From assembly GCA_029204225.1 (NCBI GenBank), contig CM055109.1:42105449-42169448 (forward strand): 64,000 bases of DNA, written 5' to 3'. This document shows, one piece after another, positions 32,242 to 45,109 of this stretch. The position numbers were made by a program, and so were the translations under genes. The notes below the pieces were generated by a model. It ran no database searches. It had not been told where the DNA came from and saw nothing but the letters and a program-made list of their open reading frames with translations. Position 1 is the stretch's first letter. Each line of letters opens with the position of its first letter. Source of the DNA: Diphasiastrum complanatum. Taxonomy: Eukaryota > Streptophyta > Lycopodiopsida > Lycopodiales > Lycopodiaceae.

Positions 32242-34640
32242 GCTATTTTCGATGAAAAATCGTCGCCGTGCGCTATTACGCCGATGTGAAATTGCTTAAA
32301 ATTGACGCGTAAATGGCCCATAATGGCCAGTTGCACTGCTATTAAATACTGTTCATTTGTTAATTTACGTTGTATGAAAATTTGATTTATGCGGCCTATG
32401 CCCCTAGTTTCCGGGTTTGTCGGGACTAGGAGGTGCCAAATATTTTCGTAATATAGTTCTAGTAATTAAAAACTTGGTCGTGAGCCCTCTACTCATTTTT
32501 TATCTTGTTGTGGAGAGAGAGAGAGAGAGAGAGAGCTTGTGCAAGAATGAGTGTGTGGAGGAAAGGAGGAAAGGAGAAGAGGCTGTAGCCTGGTGCCTTC
32601 CACTCTCATCCATTTCCATTTTGTTGTCTGATTCATTCATTGCTATTGATCTACAATTTAAATCATTAGCATTGTGTTAGCACTATTTGTGGATCTGTGA
32701 ATTGTTCTTTCTGCTGCCTCTAACATTGTGGTTGGAGGCTCTGAAGATTTGAAAGCCTTCTAATACATTTGCTTGTAAGCTTTAAAGTGTGTACCAAATT
32801 TTGTTGTGATCTCCTTTTTGCAGGGATATGAGTGTGAAGGTTTGTTAAGTTTGTGGTTTGATGCAATAACAATATTCTTGTCTGCTCATTCACTCTTGCA
32901 AATATTGTTTTGATTGGATGTTCATTATAAATGATACCATTCATAGACTACCATCACAGCAGCTCTGCTTTTGGATTAATGTGTATTTGTGGGACTTATC
33001 TATCGTTGAGACAAGAGCATTGGATTCAGTCATGCATTGAGGACCACATTCTGATATTTTGTTAATGCATACTTCAGAGCACTAGCCTCTGCCCTGTACA
33101 TCAGATGCCTAAGCGCTGACCACCTGATGCTTGAGCACATTCTGAGCACTGGTTCACAGCTATTCTTGAGCAATGATTTTTGACCTCCTACACTTGATAT
33201 ATGGGCGTTGATTTCTGACTACTACACCTGAGATCTGAGTGATGGCTTTGAAATGACGGGTCTTAGCCTGGGCCATACTTCCTTGTGGGTGTAGTTTGTT
33301 GGTTTGAGGCCAATCTCTATCTCTCGGATCTGCTGTTGCTCATACCAAAACATGATTAATTCTCATCTTTACCTATTGCGCTCCTGATCCTCCCCAAGAC
33401 CCTGATCTGCGCTTTGCCATCTGCCTGTGGCCAGCCTGCTCGCACTTCCCTGCTCCGCTCCTTACCTGCCCACTGCTAATCATTGCCCTGCCTGCGGTTC
33501 ACTCCCTGCTAACGGCCATCACCCTTCAGCCTCTGCCTGCGGCCCTCTTCGCTGCCAGCGACCCTGCCTCTCTCTCCTCCCTGCGGCCTCTTCTGCCTAA
33601 ACCTACCAATGTTCACGCTCCCTCTTCTTAATCTGCCCGTGGCCCGTTAGATAGCCGAGCTCGACCCGAGGCTCCTCAATCAACCGCCAATCTACTTGCG
33701 GCCTGTTTGCTTTTTGAGGTCTACCCTGCTAAGAAAGGAAAGGCTTTGTTTGTGGCCATCCTACTCATTATCTATGCTATTTGCACTGATTGCGACCATT
33801 TACAATTCCGAATCCCTGTTAGCTACGACTCCTTTTTCCCTACCTATGGTTTCTTTTGGCCTACCTAGTTCATCTCATAGGCTAACCTGTGGGCTTACCA
33901 AAGATCCGTCATATTGCCTACCTATAACCCTGTGCATTACCTTTAACCTAAATTTGTCGCAATTAGGTGAAAAGTTTAGTGCTAGGGTTCCGTGGGCTTT
34001 GCTAAACTGTTTGGTTTATTATCGATTACGCTTTTTATCTCGTTTGGGTTTTCTGTTAGAACTCGGTGAACTGCAGAGGTTTGATATTTGTTTGGTAAGC
34101 TGAACGCTAGGTATTTGCAAAGCTAGTCTAACCACACCAAGGGAAACACTGAACTTACATCTCATTTGTTAATTGTTCGCCAGTTAACTATTTAGTTAGG
34201 ATTTTGTCTATGAATACACAATAGTGTAAGGTGTTTTTTAAGGTTATAAGAACTACACTGCTTTCTAATCGTTGATGAACTTTGTAAATACTTGCTTCGG
34301 CTATTAAGAACTTCTAATAAACGAGGTCAAAGCCTATTAATTGAGGGGAATCCTAATAGCCCATTCAGCTTTCTGAAAGTCATGGTTCTTGACCATTTCA
34401 GAGTTCCGTAGGCTATCTGAAAATGTCGGTAGACCGTTTGAAATCTGCCTTGCCGATTGCCATTAAAAGTGCCGGTGGTCATGAATGGCCTTATTTTCGA
34501 CTCCATACCCAATGGAGCTTGAGCTGTAATTGTGGTATAGACCAACTTCCGTTAGTATTTCCTTAGATTGGCAGTCTATTTGGGGGTCGTTTTATAATCC
34601 TTCACAGTGTGAAGATCTCATGGCCTTTTTCTTCCTTCAA
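32242..34640. other. Non-coding stretch with GA run and C-rich patch
   Basis: No recognisable protein. There is a (GA)n run at 32513-32535. A pyrimidine/GC-rich patch at 33380-33690 with repeated CTGCCTGCGG resembles in style the polypyrimidine tract at 45110-45770. Possibly the leader of an eroded LTR element. Confidence 0.4.
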
Positions 34641-35968
34641 TCCTGGAAATGTGGATTCGTCGAATTTGAGTAATGACTTGTTGAAAGAGATCTCATCTTT
34701 TAGCACATCCAAAGAGGCATGGGATTCACTAAAATCTATTTATGAATCCAAAAATACTTCATGCTAAGAAATCAAATACTTCAAAGCATGAAAGGAAGTA
34801 ATGAAAGTTCTCAAGATTATGTTCTTAGGATCAAATCTTTGAATATTGAGTTATCTTCCATTAGTGACAAGATTCAAGACAATGAGCTAGTTCAAGTCAT
34901 CTTGAATGGATTAGGAAATGAGTATTCTAATCTAGGTCAAACATTTGTTATTCAAGATCAACTTCTTACTATTGAAAAACTTCATAGTGTGCTAGTTTCT
35001 AAGGATAGTATTATGCTTCATATCAAGAATAGGATTGGTTCTCTTTCTTTGATTGATGGTGATGAGAAAGCTAACTTTTCTTTGAAAGACAAGAAGAAGA
35101 AGGTTCCATCCAAGAAGACCCAAGATGTGGAGGTCGAGAGCAAGGATGGAGCTTCAAGTTCAAAAGGCAAGAGCAAGAAGGACAAGAATAAGATTAAGTG
35201 TTTTTTTTGTGGTAAGAAAGGACACTTTGCATCCGAGTGTTACAAGAAGAAGAATGCCCAAGAGAAGGACAACCATGGCAACCTTGTGCTTGAGGAGGAG
35301 GATAAATGCAACTTATCTTTGATGGCTTCCTTAACACAAACATCTAATCACAACACATGGTGGAGTGGGGCTAGTTCCCACATGACTTACCAAAAAGACT
35401 ACTTTTCTATCTTACTTTCTTACAATAACTCTAAGAAGTTTATCTTCACTGCAAGTGATCAAGAATGTGAGATTGTAAGAATTGGATCCATTCCATTATG
35501 TTTTGGATCATCCAAGAAAATAGATCTAAACAATGTTCTTTATGTACCTTCTATTACAAAGAATTTGTTAAGTGTTGGTCAACTTATAGATAGTGGATTA
35601 GATGTTCATTTCAAGCATGGAGCATGTTCTATCTTGAAGAATGATAAATGTATTGCTAACGGCTTTAAGCAAGTAAGGTTATTTAAGTTGGATGCTAATG
35701 TGATGGTTGAAAGTGTTAACATGGCAAGGGAGGAGCTCTCTCAAGTGGAGATATGGCACAAGAGGTTAGGCCATCTTAATTGCAAAGCTATGGAGACCAT
35801 GGTGAACAAAGAGCTAGCAATTGGACTTTCAAAGCCATATCCAAGTGTGGCAAGCTTTGTGAGGCTTGTAGACTCTCCAAGTCTCATAAGCAACCTTTCA
35901 AGAGATCTTTGACAAGATCTAATTCTCCTCTTGATCTTATTCACTCAGATGTTTACTCTTATTTTGAT
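34640..35968 (+). pseudogene. Copia E: gag, zinc knuckle, protease, pre-integrase
   Basis: 5' half of a copia of the A/F family. The gag part (SKEAWDSLKSIYESKN, then after a frameshift QDYVLRIKSLNIEL and VILNGLGNEYSNL) is UBN2-like. A complete knuckle CFFCGKKGHFASEC follows (about 35200-35240). The protease block reads WWSGASSHMT: compared with WWIDSGASSHMT of copia F, two residues including the catalytic Asp are missing in frame. The pre-integrase domain (WHKRLGHLN) is followed by a frameshift near 35850, SLTRSNSPLDLIHSDVYS, and an abrupt end near 35968. The long frame is 34761-35912 (383 codons). Confidence 0.88.
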
Positions 35969-35984
35969 TACAAAGCCTTGTTAG

Positions 35985-36700
35985 CTTTCAGCCCTCAACT
36001 TGACAAAGATGTTCGCGAACTCGAATATCTGGAGACACGAGACACGAAGAGTTTTGTGAACACGAAAGTCAAAGGAGACGATCACGAATGATTCGCGAAC
36101 ACGAAAGATCCACAAACGAGATTCCTTTGTAGTCCAGTATGAGAAAAAGACAGACGAAGTAAACAAAACCAACGGTAGAAACGAAATTTGTTTTGCCCTC
36201 ACACTCAAAGAGTACCAGTCTAAGATCACACAAGTACCCAGAAGTACAGAGATCTGATCTAATGGCAAGAAGCAATGGCTTCAATCAGCAGTATCCAGAG
36301 CAAGATCTGCACTATACTTGATTCTTCAGAATCTAACTTTCTAGCCTGGAAAGTTAAGACATCTTTGATACTTAAGGGCGAAGGACTCTTCCCTTGGGTG
36401 GATGGCACAGAAGAAATGCCTATGACAACAGACAAGGAGCTACGTGAATGGAGGGAGAAAAACAACAAGGCAGTAGCCTTGCTATCATCTTCCATTGAAG
36501 ATAGTCTCACACTTGACCTGGCTACATTCTCCAAAGCTAAGGAGATGTGGGATGCATTGCTCACTAGATTTCAGACGAAATCAAGAAGTAAGAAGATCAG
36601 TTGACAAATCTACAGTGGGATGAAAAAGACCTCACGTCTTTCGTGAGAAAGATGAAGGATCTGTTTCTATCACTGCACCTCCATCCAGGCGCAACTTACA
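35985..36700 (+). pseudogene. Copia G: LTR/leader fragment and UBN2-type gag
   Basis: The frame 36275-36604 reads MASISSIQSKICTILDSSESNFLAWKV, KEMWDALLTRFQTKSRSKKIS. It continues after a shift with QLTNLQWDEKDLTSFVRKMKDLFLSL, the gag N-terminal and UBN2 domains of a copia family distinct from A/E/F. The upstream 250 bp is rich in GAACACGAAAG and CACGAATGATTCGCGAA, similar in wording to the reverse complement of the LTR at 57586-58330, so it may be that family's LTR or leader. Truncated after about 36700. Confidence 0.65.
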
Positions 36701-37945
36701 CTTTTGGAAGCAGAGAACACGCGCCTGGGGACGGAGCTTAAAGCCTTACAAGATGAGAAACTCGCTTGGTTAGCTCAATCTACACCGGACACAAGGCCGC
36801 TTTCCCAATCAGAGATGAATCTTCTACGACGTCAGGTGTAGATTTATAGCCAAACACTCAACAGCTACCAGGCGGAGTTCAATAAGTATCGGGCAAGCGC
36901 AATGCAAGAGCTCGCCCAGACCAAGCAAGCCCTCAAGGCATGCCAGAAATACATGGAAATGAAGGCCCAGCCTACCCCCGTGGTAATTCTACTGCCACCT
37001 AATTTTGACGCTATACAGGCTAGTACCAACCAAGATCAGAGCCAGCAGGCAGCAGGAGGATTTCAACCAGATCAAGGGTCCGAAGGCCAAGACCAAGGGC
37101 AGACAGATGCGGCCGCTGAGACGCGAGACCAGATCCAAGGCGCAACCACTAGCCAGGGCCGAGCAACATCATCTAGAGGGTCACGAATGATATCTGTCAG
37201 CTAGGCCTTCCGAAGATCGAAATCCATGGAGGAGAACATCAATGAATTTTTATCCAAATATCCCCACGAGTCATCAAGAGGCGGCTGACAGCTATCATTC
37301 TCAGCTCAGACCATCAAGGGGAAAGAATTACAAGCCTTACCTGCCCTCCAACCACAACAAGAGTGGCCACAACAGTTATTTGAGAGAGACCCTACGGCCA
37401 TCAGGGCTTACGTGACAAGTCCGCAACAGTTATGGGTGAACATGCATTTCCTGCCATGTCCAAGAAGATCCAAATGGGCGGAATGCGGCACTCCTCTGGA
37501 CCAGATCACACTCAACAATTTCAACTGGCCAATCATCAAATCCGAATATGGGTGGACAACGGACGTAGATGCCAGAAGGGCTCTCTCCGGATTCGCCAGT
37601 CACTACATCAATTGTCCCAATCCCACAGTCCGCACGACAGCCACTTACGCCTGGGACTTGGAATATTTAATGGGCATTGAAACAAAATGGGATGATTTTC
37701 TTCCCTCCATATTTTTTGATCCAAATAAGACGCTCGCTTCTGACAAAGTCAAAGACCAGCTGCCAGTCGCTCGTGTATATTACCGAGCTGCAATCCTTGG
37801 AGATCCCTGGACGAAACGATTCCAAGCATGGGTGGATCAAGAATGGCTGACAGGAGTCCACAAGTCCTTCCACACGCCAAAGGACTCAAAGAAACTAGAG
37901 CGTCTCAACTTCATGGAAGACGTTACGGGATATCTCATCCACTAG
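36686..37945 (+). pseudogene. Unrecognised coiled-coil and Gln-rich ORF
   Basis: One frame stays readable for about 420 codons with only about three stops (near 36840, 37202 and 37286). It has three parts: a coiled coil (LLEAENTRLGTELKALQDEKL, then AMQELAQTKQALKACQKYME); a Gln/Gly-rich low-complexity linker (QDQSQQAAGGFQPDQGSEGQ); and a compact globular domain (37412-37945) with several Trp (ITLNNFNWPIIKSEYGW, YAWDLEYLMG, WTKRFQAWVDQEWLTG). It is GC-richer than its neighbours. By position it could be the gag or an extra 5' ORF of the plus-strand gypsy whose pol begins near 40750. I do not recognise the globular domain. Confidence 0.5.
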
Positions 37946-38037
37946 AGGTAGTCCAAGATGATCTGTCATTAGACTTGGATGCAATAGGTTTCACCGCCCA
38001 CGTGGTTGAATCGACCTTTACAACCTGCTCTCTATTT

Positions 38038-39947
38038 TCAAAGGTGAGTTTCCCCGTATCCTAGTTGTGTACTACTTGCGCTCAACCATGGTCCTCCCAG
38101 TAAAACATGGTATGCAGTTGGAGATTTAGGTATATCCATAACTACAAAGGTGATCAGGAACTGCATGCCTATTATTTTTACAGAGATATCGGCAGCCACA
38201 CTGTTTGGTTTTACACAAGATTGATCCGCTAGCTTGATGGCAAATCTTGTTGACTTCAACCCCTATAAACCCACTTTTCATATAAAGTAGTGGAGATCAA
38301 ATTGACACCTGATTCTCCATCTACTATAGTTGTCTCATCCTCGAATCTCTTGTGTTTGATTGGCAGGGTGATGTTGTGTTCCTCACTTTCCCATGCTGCC
38401 CCAATGTGGAGGACGTTACTTGTCTCTTCATAGCCTGTACAATATATGGGCTCAAGTGCTACTAGCTCCGCGTCCGCTTTGGCCCATTCCGCCAAAAGGC
38501 TTTTAGCTTGTGGCGCAATCCGCAGTAATTTCCCGAGGAGTAAACTAACATGGCTCTCCAGTAAGATTGTGAGTCTTTTAGTGCATGGTTCCTTGGGCTC
38601 CACCATGTAGAAAGGTGGTTCATGACGATGCAACCGATCGTTCTGATCAGTGTGCAATGGTGAGCCTGTTTGTGCTTCTTGTTCTCCATCAGCTGGAGGT
38701 TCCGTAGGGTTGTCTTTTTCTTGCTCTTTCTCCTCCGCTTGTGCTCTTTGTATCCAGTGTCATATTTTTTGGCACTGTCTTCTTTCTTCTTTCACGTTTG
38801 GATATGGCGTTGAAGTTGAGGGTTGGTCATCAGTGACCGATGGTGGTGGTGAGGGAGCCACTTTCTTCCTCTTCTATGCTCGTGTAACGGCTATCAAAGG
38901 GGCATGGAAATGTTGCTTTTCCGGTGGTATCCCCGCTGGAACTGCTGTCTATTGTATTGCAATGAAGTTTAGTGGTGCACTAGTTCCAGGTCTCAATGGA
39001 CAATTCTTGTAGCAGTGTCCATAATCGCATTCTCGGCAGAAGGATGTATATTGTCCTTTGTAAAGACATTATGCAATTATGTGTCCTTCGCCACATCCGT
39101 AGCAGCCGTAATTTCTTCCGCTTTGACGCTGAGTTTGAGCTGCATAGGCCGCGATATATTCATTTATGGTAGGATCCATAAATGGTTCATTCGGTCCATA
39201 CCATTGTTGCTGCTCAAGTTGAGGTGGTACTGGCATCTTTGGTTCTGTTGCTGTCAAGTTCACGTGAGTCACTTGTTGATTGACTGGCCTTGGTGGTGCA
39301 GGTAAGGCCATATGTTGTGGCTGATTTGGTGCGCCGTACCTCGGTGCTACATTTGGTGCCCCTTGATGATATGGATAAGAAGTCTGATAAAGACTCCTCC
39401 TCTACTGAACAATCCGGGAGCTAAATGGGCAAAATGCCATATCATGCAATGTTGCATTGCACAAATAGCAAAATCTATGTGTCAGTCTCAGATTTTGCTT
39501 TAGGACTGGACACTCGTTTGTTGTATGGTTTTGTGTGCATACTAAATACCATACATTCTCACGATGGGGATACTGTAGCTGGTTTGGTTCCGGTAGATGC
39601 GGCGTTGTTGCTACAGCTCCTTGTAAGGCTTTCAGTTTCTGATCAAACTACACCGTAAGCTGTTCCATCTGCTGTTTGTGTGATTTTGTCATTTGATCCA
39701 ACAGTAGTTTTGTGGATAGAGTGAAAGCATTTGATGATGATGGTGCTATCAAGGGAGTAGGAGTATGGGTGGATGGATATTTGTCGTCTGATCTCTCATC
39801 CTCTTCTCTGATGGCATCCTCCATAGCTTTTTGCAAAGTAGCGTACTGCTCCCGTCGTTTCTGTTCTCTTCTGATGCTCCGTGGTAGTTCTGCTAGGAAC
39901 CACATGATCACCGATGGACGCATTAGCAACGATTGACTGCCAAGCAT
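38038..39947 (-). pseudogene. Gypsy 3 gag-protease (minus strand)
   Basis: Minus-strand retrotransposon gag and protease. The N-terminal part reads FLAELPRSIRREQKRREQYATLQKAME (39947-39648). Zinc knuckles follow: a degenerate Y..CTQNHTTNEC, the canonical CYLCNATLHDMAFC, CYGCGEGHIIA-stop-C, and CRECDYGHCYKNC with three-residue spacing. Protease (38657-38038) has the active-site stretch IVDGESGVNLIS, an Asp-Gly variant, and ends HVLLGGPWLSAS. Several stops. Its order is opposite to the flanking plus-strand coding, so it interrupts or abuts it. Truncated at about 38000 before RT. Confidence 0.78.
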
Positions 39948-40620
39948 GTCAATACGAATCAGATCCTAAACCTAGCACATCTTCATCCAAGTGTTACATG
40001 GACACACCAATCACATTTGGGGTGAATATAATAAACGTAGCATGGCTGTCAATGGAACCTATTGAGAACCCAGTGGATGATGATTTAGTTCCTTGACAAC
40101 ATACTTTGACTTACAATAAGGAAATTGAGTTGACTGATGAGCAGGTTCTACAGCACATGGACCCAGATCGTTACGGAATTAAGAAAGTACCAGCTCAACC
40201 GCCGCAGTTATATGCTATGGCGAAAGTTTCAAGGATAGATCCACCAAAGGCACCTACGAACAAGAAGAATCGGTTGAAGTAGTGCTACAACCAGGTGATC
40301 CAATGGAGTGATCTACCTGAAGAGGCTATAGCTACAGTGGATGTTGATATTCGTAACCACGAGGCGAATATCACACTAGTTTTGATGAAAGACAACAAGG
40401 ACGAATCCATCAATATGACAAAAAAGAACAAAAAGAAGGTGTTGGATTCCTTGAAGTCAATCAGGTTGAACTTGGATACCGCATCATCCTCTACTCAGAT
40501 GACGAAGAAACAAAAGATGACCAGTCGGGCTAAGATCAATATGCTAAAGAGGAATTTCGACGAGAACCAGTTCACAAGATGCCTGAGACTTTCAAGAATT
40601 ATACCTTAGACGACGTGGCA
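39914..40620 (+). pseudogene. Gypsy 4 pre-RT linker
   Basis: Hydrophilic Lys/Asp-rich coding with two stops (about 40095, 40280), reading WLSMEPIENPVDDD, NKEIELTDEQVLQHMDPDRYG and WSDLPEEAIATVDVD. No protease motif was found here. This is the normal place of the gag-protease to RT linker in this clade. Function not assigned. Confidence 0.5.
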
Positions 40621-40749
40621 ATTATGTTGCCGCAAGCCCAACGAGAGCTTGATCAAAGTCAGGCACTAGTAGAACAAGTCTTCAAGGGACCTACGTGAAC
40701 ACAACCAATGAACCTTGCTGAGCCAGGTGAAGAAGAAAAGATAGTGCAT

Positions 40750-41660
40750 GTGGGGGAGTAGTTAATGCCCACACAATTCAAAAGGCTACGATCATTGTTG
40801 GTGGAGTACAAGGACTGTCTTTCCTAGAGTTGCAGTGACCTAAAGGGCATTCCACCAATAGTAGTCCAACACACCATACTCTTGGTGGATGGAGCAGTCC
40901 CCAAGGTGAGTCGATACTATCATTGCAACCCGAACTACACGGAGCTAATCAAGCAAGAATTACAGAAGTTGTTAGATACAGATTTCATTTATGAAATCGA
41001 GCACACGGAATGGGTATCACTGATAGTTATAGTACCCAAGAAGAATGGCATAAATGTGAATCTGTGTGAATCTGAAGGCGCTAAACGTAGTCACCAAAAA
41101 GGATCATTTTCCTTTACCCTTTACGAAAAGTGTCCTTGACAGAGTAGTTGGGGCCGAAGCCTACAGTTTTTGAGATGGCTTCAGCAGTTACAACTAGGTG
41201 AAGATAGCACCCCAAGACTAGCATAAGACATCATTCACCACGGAATGGAGGACTATGCCTATAAGGTGATTCCAATCAGATTTTGCAATGCCCCAAGCAC
41301 TTTCCAGCGAGTCATGCAGACGACATTCAAAGAGTATTTGCAGAAATTTTTGGACATTTTCTTGGACGATCTGTGTGTGCATGGACCAGACTCAGAGCAC
41401 TTATCCAATTTGGAGAAGGTGCTACAAAAATGTCGCATTTTCTAGATCTCCTTGAATCCAAAAAAATGTCAATTTTGGGTTACACATGGCTTGATTCTCG
41501 GCCATATAGTATCTAGACACGGGGTTTCCACGGACCTATCAAAGATCAGGATCATTGTTGATCTACCACCACCAAGAACGATTCATGAAGTCTACATTTT
41601 TATGGGTCATGCTAACTATTATAGGATCTTTATTCTAGATTTTGCGGAGCTAGCATGACC
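40750..41660 (+). pseudogene. Gypsy 4 reverse transcriptase
   Basis: RT blocks in order: LLVEYKDCLS-stop-SCSDLKGIPP, SRYYHCNPNYTELIKQELQKLL, VSLIVIVPKKNG, a frameshift near 41050, NVVTKKDHFPLPFTKSVLDRVVG, YSF-stop-DGFSSYN, FCNAPSTFQRVMQ, the catalytic IFLDDLCVHG (FLDD), and YIFMGHANYYRIF. Both catalytic Asp residues of the box are present, but a stop hits the palm motif. At least six lesions. Confidence 0.85.
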
Positions 41661-42250
41661 AATTTACAAACTCACAATGGATCCACATTGGAACGAGAAA
41701 GCCCTAAAGGCTTTCCAAAAGGTTAAAGATGCATTGGTTTCAGCACCAATCCTACGTCCACCCAATTGGTCCATTGAGTTTCATGTGCATATGGACGCAT
41801 CAAAGTATGCAGTTGGAGCAGTCTTAACCCAGTAGGATAACACAAAAAGGATTATCTGATCCGATTTGCAAGCCGATAGCTCAGTGATACATAAATGAAC
41901 ATTCAACCACAGAGCGGGAAGCACTGGCAATGATCTATGCGATTAAGAAGTTTCGGCACTACCTGATGGCCACACACTTTGCTTTTTATATGGATTGTCA
42001 ACCTTTGATCTATCTCGTTAACAAAACTTGCAACACAGGGAGAATCACTAGATGGCTACTTCTATTATTGGAGTTTGATTTTCGGATAGTAGTCCACAAG
42101 GGAAAACAACACTACATGGCAGATCATGTGTCGCGAATCAAGAGAAAGGAGGTTGCAACCCAAGTCGACGATGAGCTGGCCGATGCTACCTTATTCTACA
42201 TAAACACAGTACCGGAGTGGGCTGCCGACATAGTTGAATATCTAATGTGG
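41661..42250 (+). pseudogene. Gypsy 4 RNase H
   Basis: It reads WNEKALKAFQKVKDALVSAPILRPP, FHVHMDASKYAVGAVLTQ (first catalytic Asp), FNHRAGSTG in a shifted frame for TTEREALA, then IYAIKKFRHYLMATHFAFYMD and KGKQHYMADHVSR. A stop at about 41836 and a frameshift between 41850 and 41930. The frame 41930-42664 then continues into the integrase finger. Confidence 0.82.
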
Positions 42251-43468
42251 GGCCAACCAGACAAATCACTACCAAAGACAAATCAGCGAAAATTGATCTT
42301 GAAAGCTAGACCTTATCAGTTGATTGCTGACCAACTGTACCGAAGAGAACCAGATGTGATTTTTCGACGATGTATTCTTCCTCATGAGACCACCCAGATC
42401 ATTTCGCTTTCACATAAAGACATGGGTGAAGGCCATTCTGCATCCGACATTATAGTTTGCAAGATCTTGCAATCAGGATGTTGGTGGCCAACAATTCATA
42501 AGGATACGGAGGAATACTTGGGGAAGTGCGATGTGTGCCAGAGGGCAAGGAGACCAACGAGATTGAATTATGACCTACTGCATCCAGTCTTAGTCCAAGA
42601 ACCATTCGAAAAGTGGGGATTGGATTACATTGGTCCATTTCACCCTGCAGCAAGAAGTACCTAGGCCCGATACATAATCGTAGCTACCGACTATCTCACC
42701 AAGGAGGTCAAAGCCAAGGCAGTAAGAGTAGGTAATGCTAGGACCACTGCCAAGTTCCTCTATGAAAATATCATTGTGCACTTTGGATGTTCAGTGGAAA
42801 TAGTCAGCGATCGTGGAAGTCATTTCATCAATGAGACCATCAAGATCCTGTTGGAGGAATTCTTCGTGATCCATAGAACCAGTACGTCTTATTATCCTCG
42901 TGGTAATGGGCAAGCAGAATCATCCAATAAGATCCTGTGTAGTGTGCTCATGAAAATAGTTGAAGCTAGCAGATCAGATTGGGAACACAAGTTGCATGCT
43001 GCTCTGTGGGCATTCAGGACAGCATATAAGGAAAGCACTGATCAAACACCCTTCCAATTGGTATATGGTCAGGATGCTGTAATGCCAGTAGAGTTTTTAG
43101 TCCCTCCATTAGGAATTGTCACAACGCAACATCTTGATGAATCCAAATCTCTACAATTATGCCACAAAGATCTGCATAAGCTCTATGAAACACGCTTATT
43201 AGTTGTGCATGCACTGGCACCTAAAAAGAAAAGACGCAAAGCATGGCATGATTGCATGTTACAAAAGAAGGATCTTCTTTCCGGAGATCTAGTCTTGATG
43301 TATAAAACCAAGGTGATCAAGAGAAAATTAAAATTCGCAGGCGAAGGTCCTTATCGGATCAAAGAAATTCTTAATCATGGAGCTGTGAATCTGGAGAAGC
43401 TAGATGGGACACCGTTCGACACACCCATCAATGGTAGCCGGTTGCACAAGTACTGGCCACCACAGTAA
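42251..43468 (+). pseudogene. Gypsy 4 integrase
   Basis: Well-preserved integrase. The HHCC finger is complete (SHKDMGEGH ... CDVCQR). The core has D (WGLDYIGP), D (VSDRGSHF) and E (NGQAESSN) with 35 residues between the last two. The C-terminal domain ends EGPYRIKEILNHGAVNLEKLDG...GSRLHKYWPPQ at 43468. The only lesion seen is a stop near 42662 and a short unopened stretch to 42776, so this is the best-kept gypsy module in the window. Confidence 0.88.
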
Positions 43469-44826
<1,358 letters not shown>

Positions 44827-44828
44827 AG

Positions 44829-44846
44829 TGGCATCGTTGTTGGGGA
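44829..44846 (+). promoter_or_regulatory. Primer binding site, tRNA-Asp type
   Basis: TGGCATCGTTGTTGGGGA differs from the 18 nt complementary to the plant tRNA-Asp 3' end (as used by Athila/Tat elements) only at four positions, all explainable as C-to-T or G-to-A changes. It sits 2 nt after an LTR end, the correct position for first-strand priming. Confidence 0.75.
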
Positions 44847-45109
44847 GCACCAACATTGCTCACCGCATAACTGCTTCTCTTTCTCCACTCTTTTCTGCTT
44901 CTCCCTCACCTCTTCTTTTTCCCATTCTCCGAAATCTTTCATTTCCATTACAAAAAACCCAAGCCCTCAAGGAATTAAATTTGTTTTTTAAGCTATAATT
45001 TGTGTAGTTAATTTTAAGTAAGATTTTTTCAAATTGCCCAGTGTTTTTTTAATGCCGTAATCTCAGTTTTGATATGGATCAACCCTATTTCTGAAAAAAA
45101 AAAAAAAAA

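Larger units (their letters stand above)
39914..43468 (+). mobile_element. Gypsy 4: pol region (plus strand)
   Basis: Largely contiguous gypsy pol from a pre-RT linker to the integrase C-terminus. It is related to gypsy 1 by shared motifs (RT box F-x-DD, VSDRG(T/S)HF, DxIGP/DFVGP). The 5' side meets the minus-strand gag-protease head-on near 39930. The 3' side runs into non-coding DNA at 43469 and then the CT tract at 44473. Confidence 0.88.

Noticed and set aside
33696-34103. 135-residue plus-strand ORF
   Set aside because: No motif; located in a non-coding pyrimidine-biased stretch.
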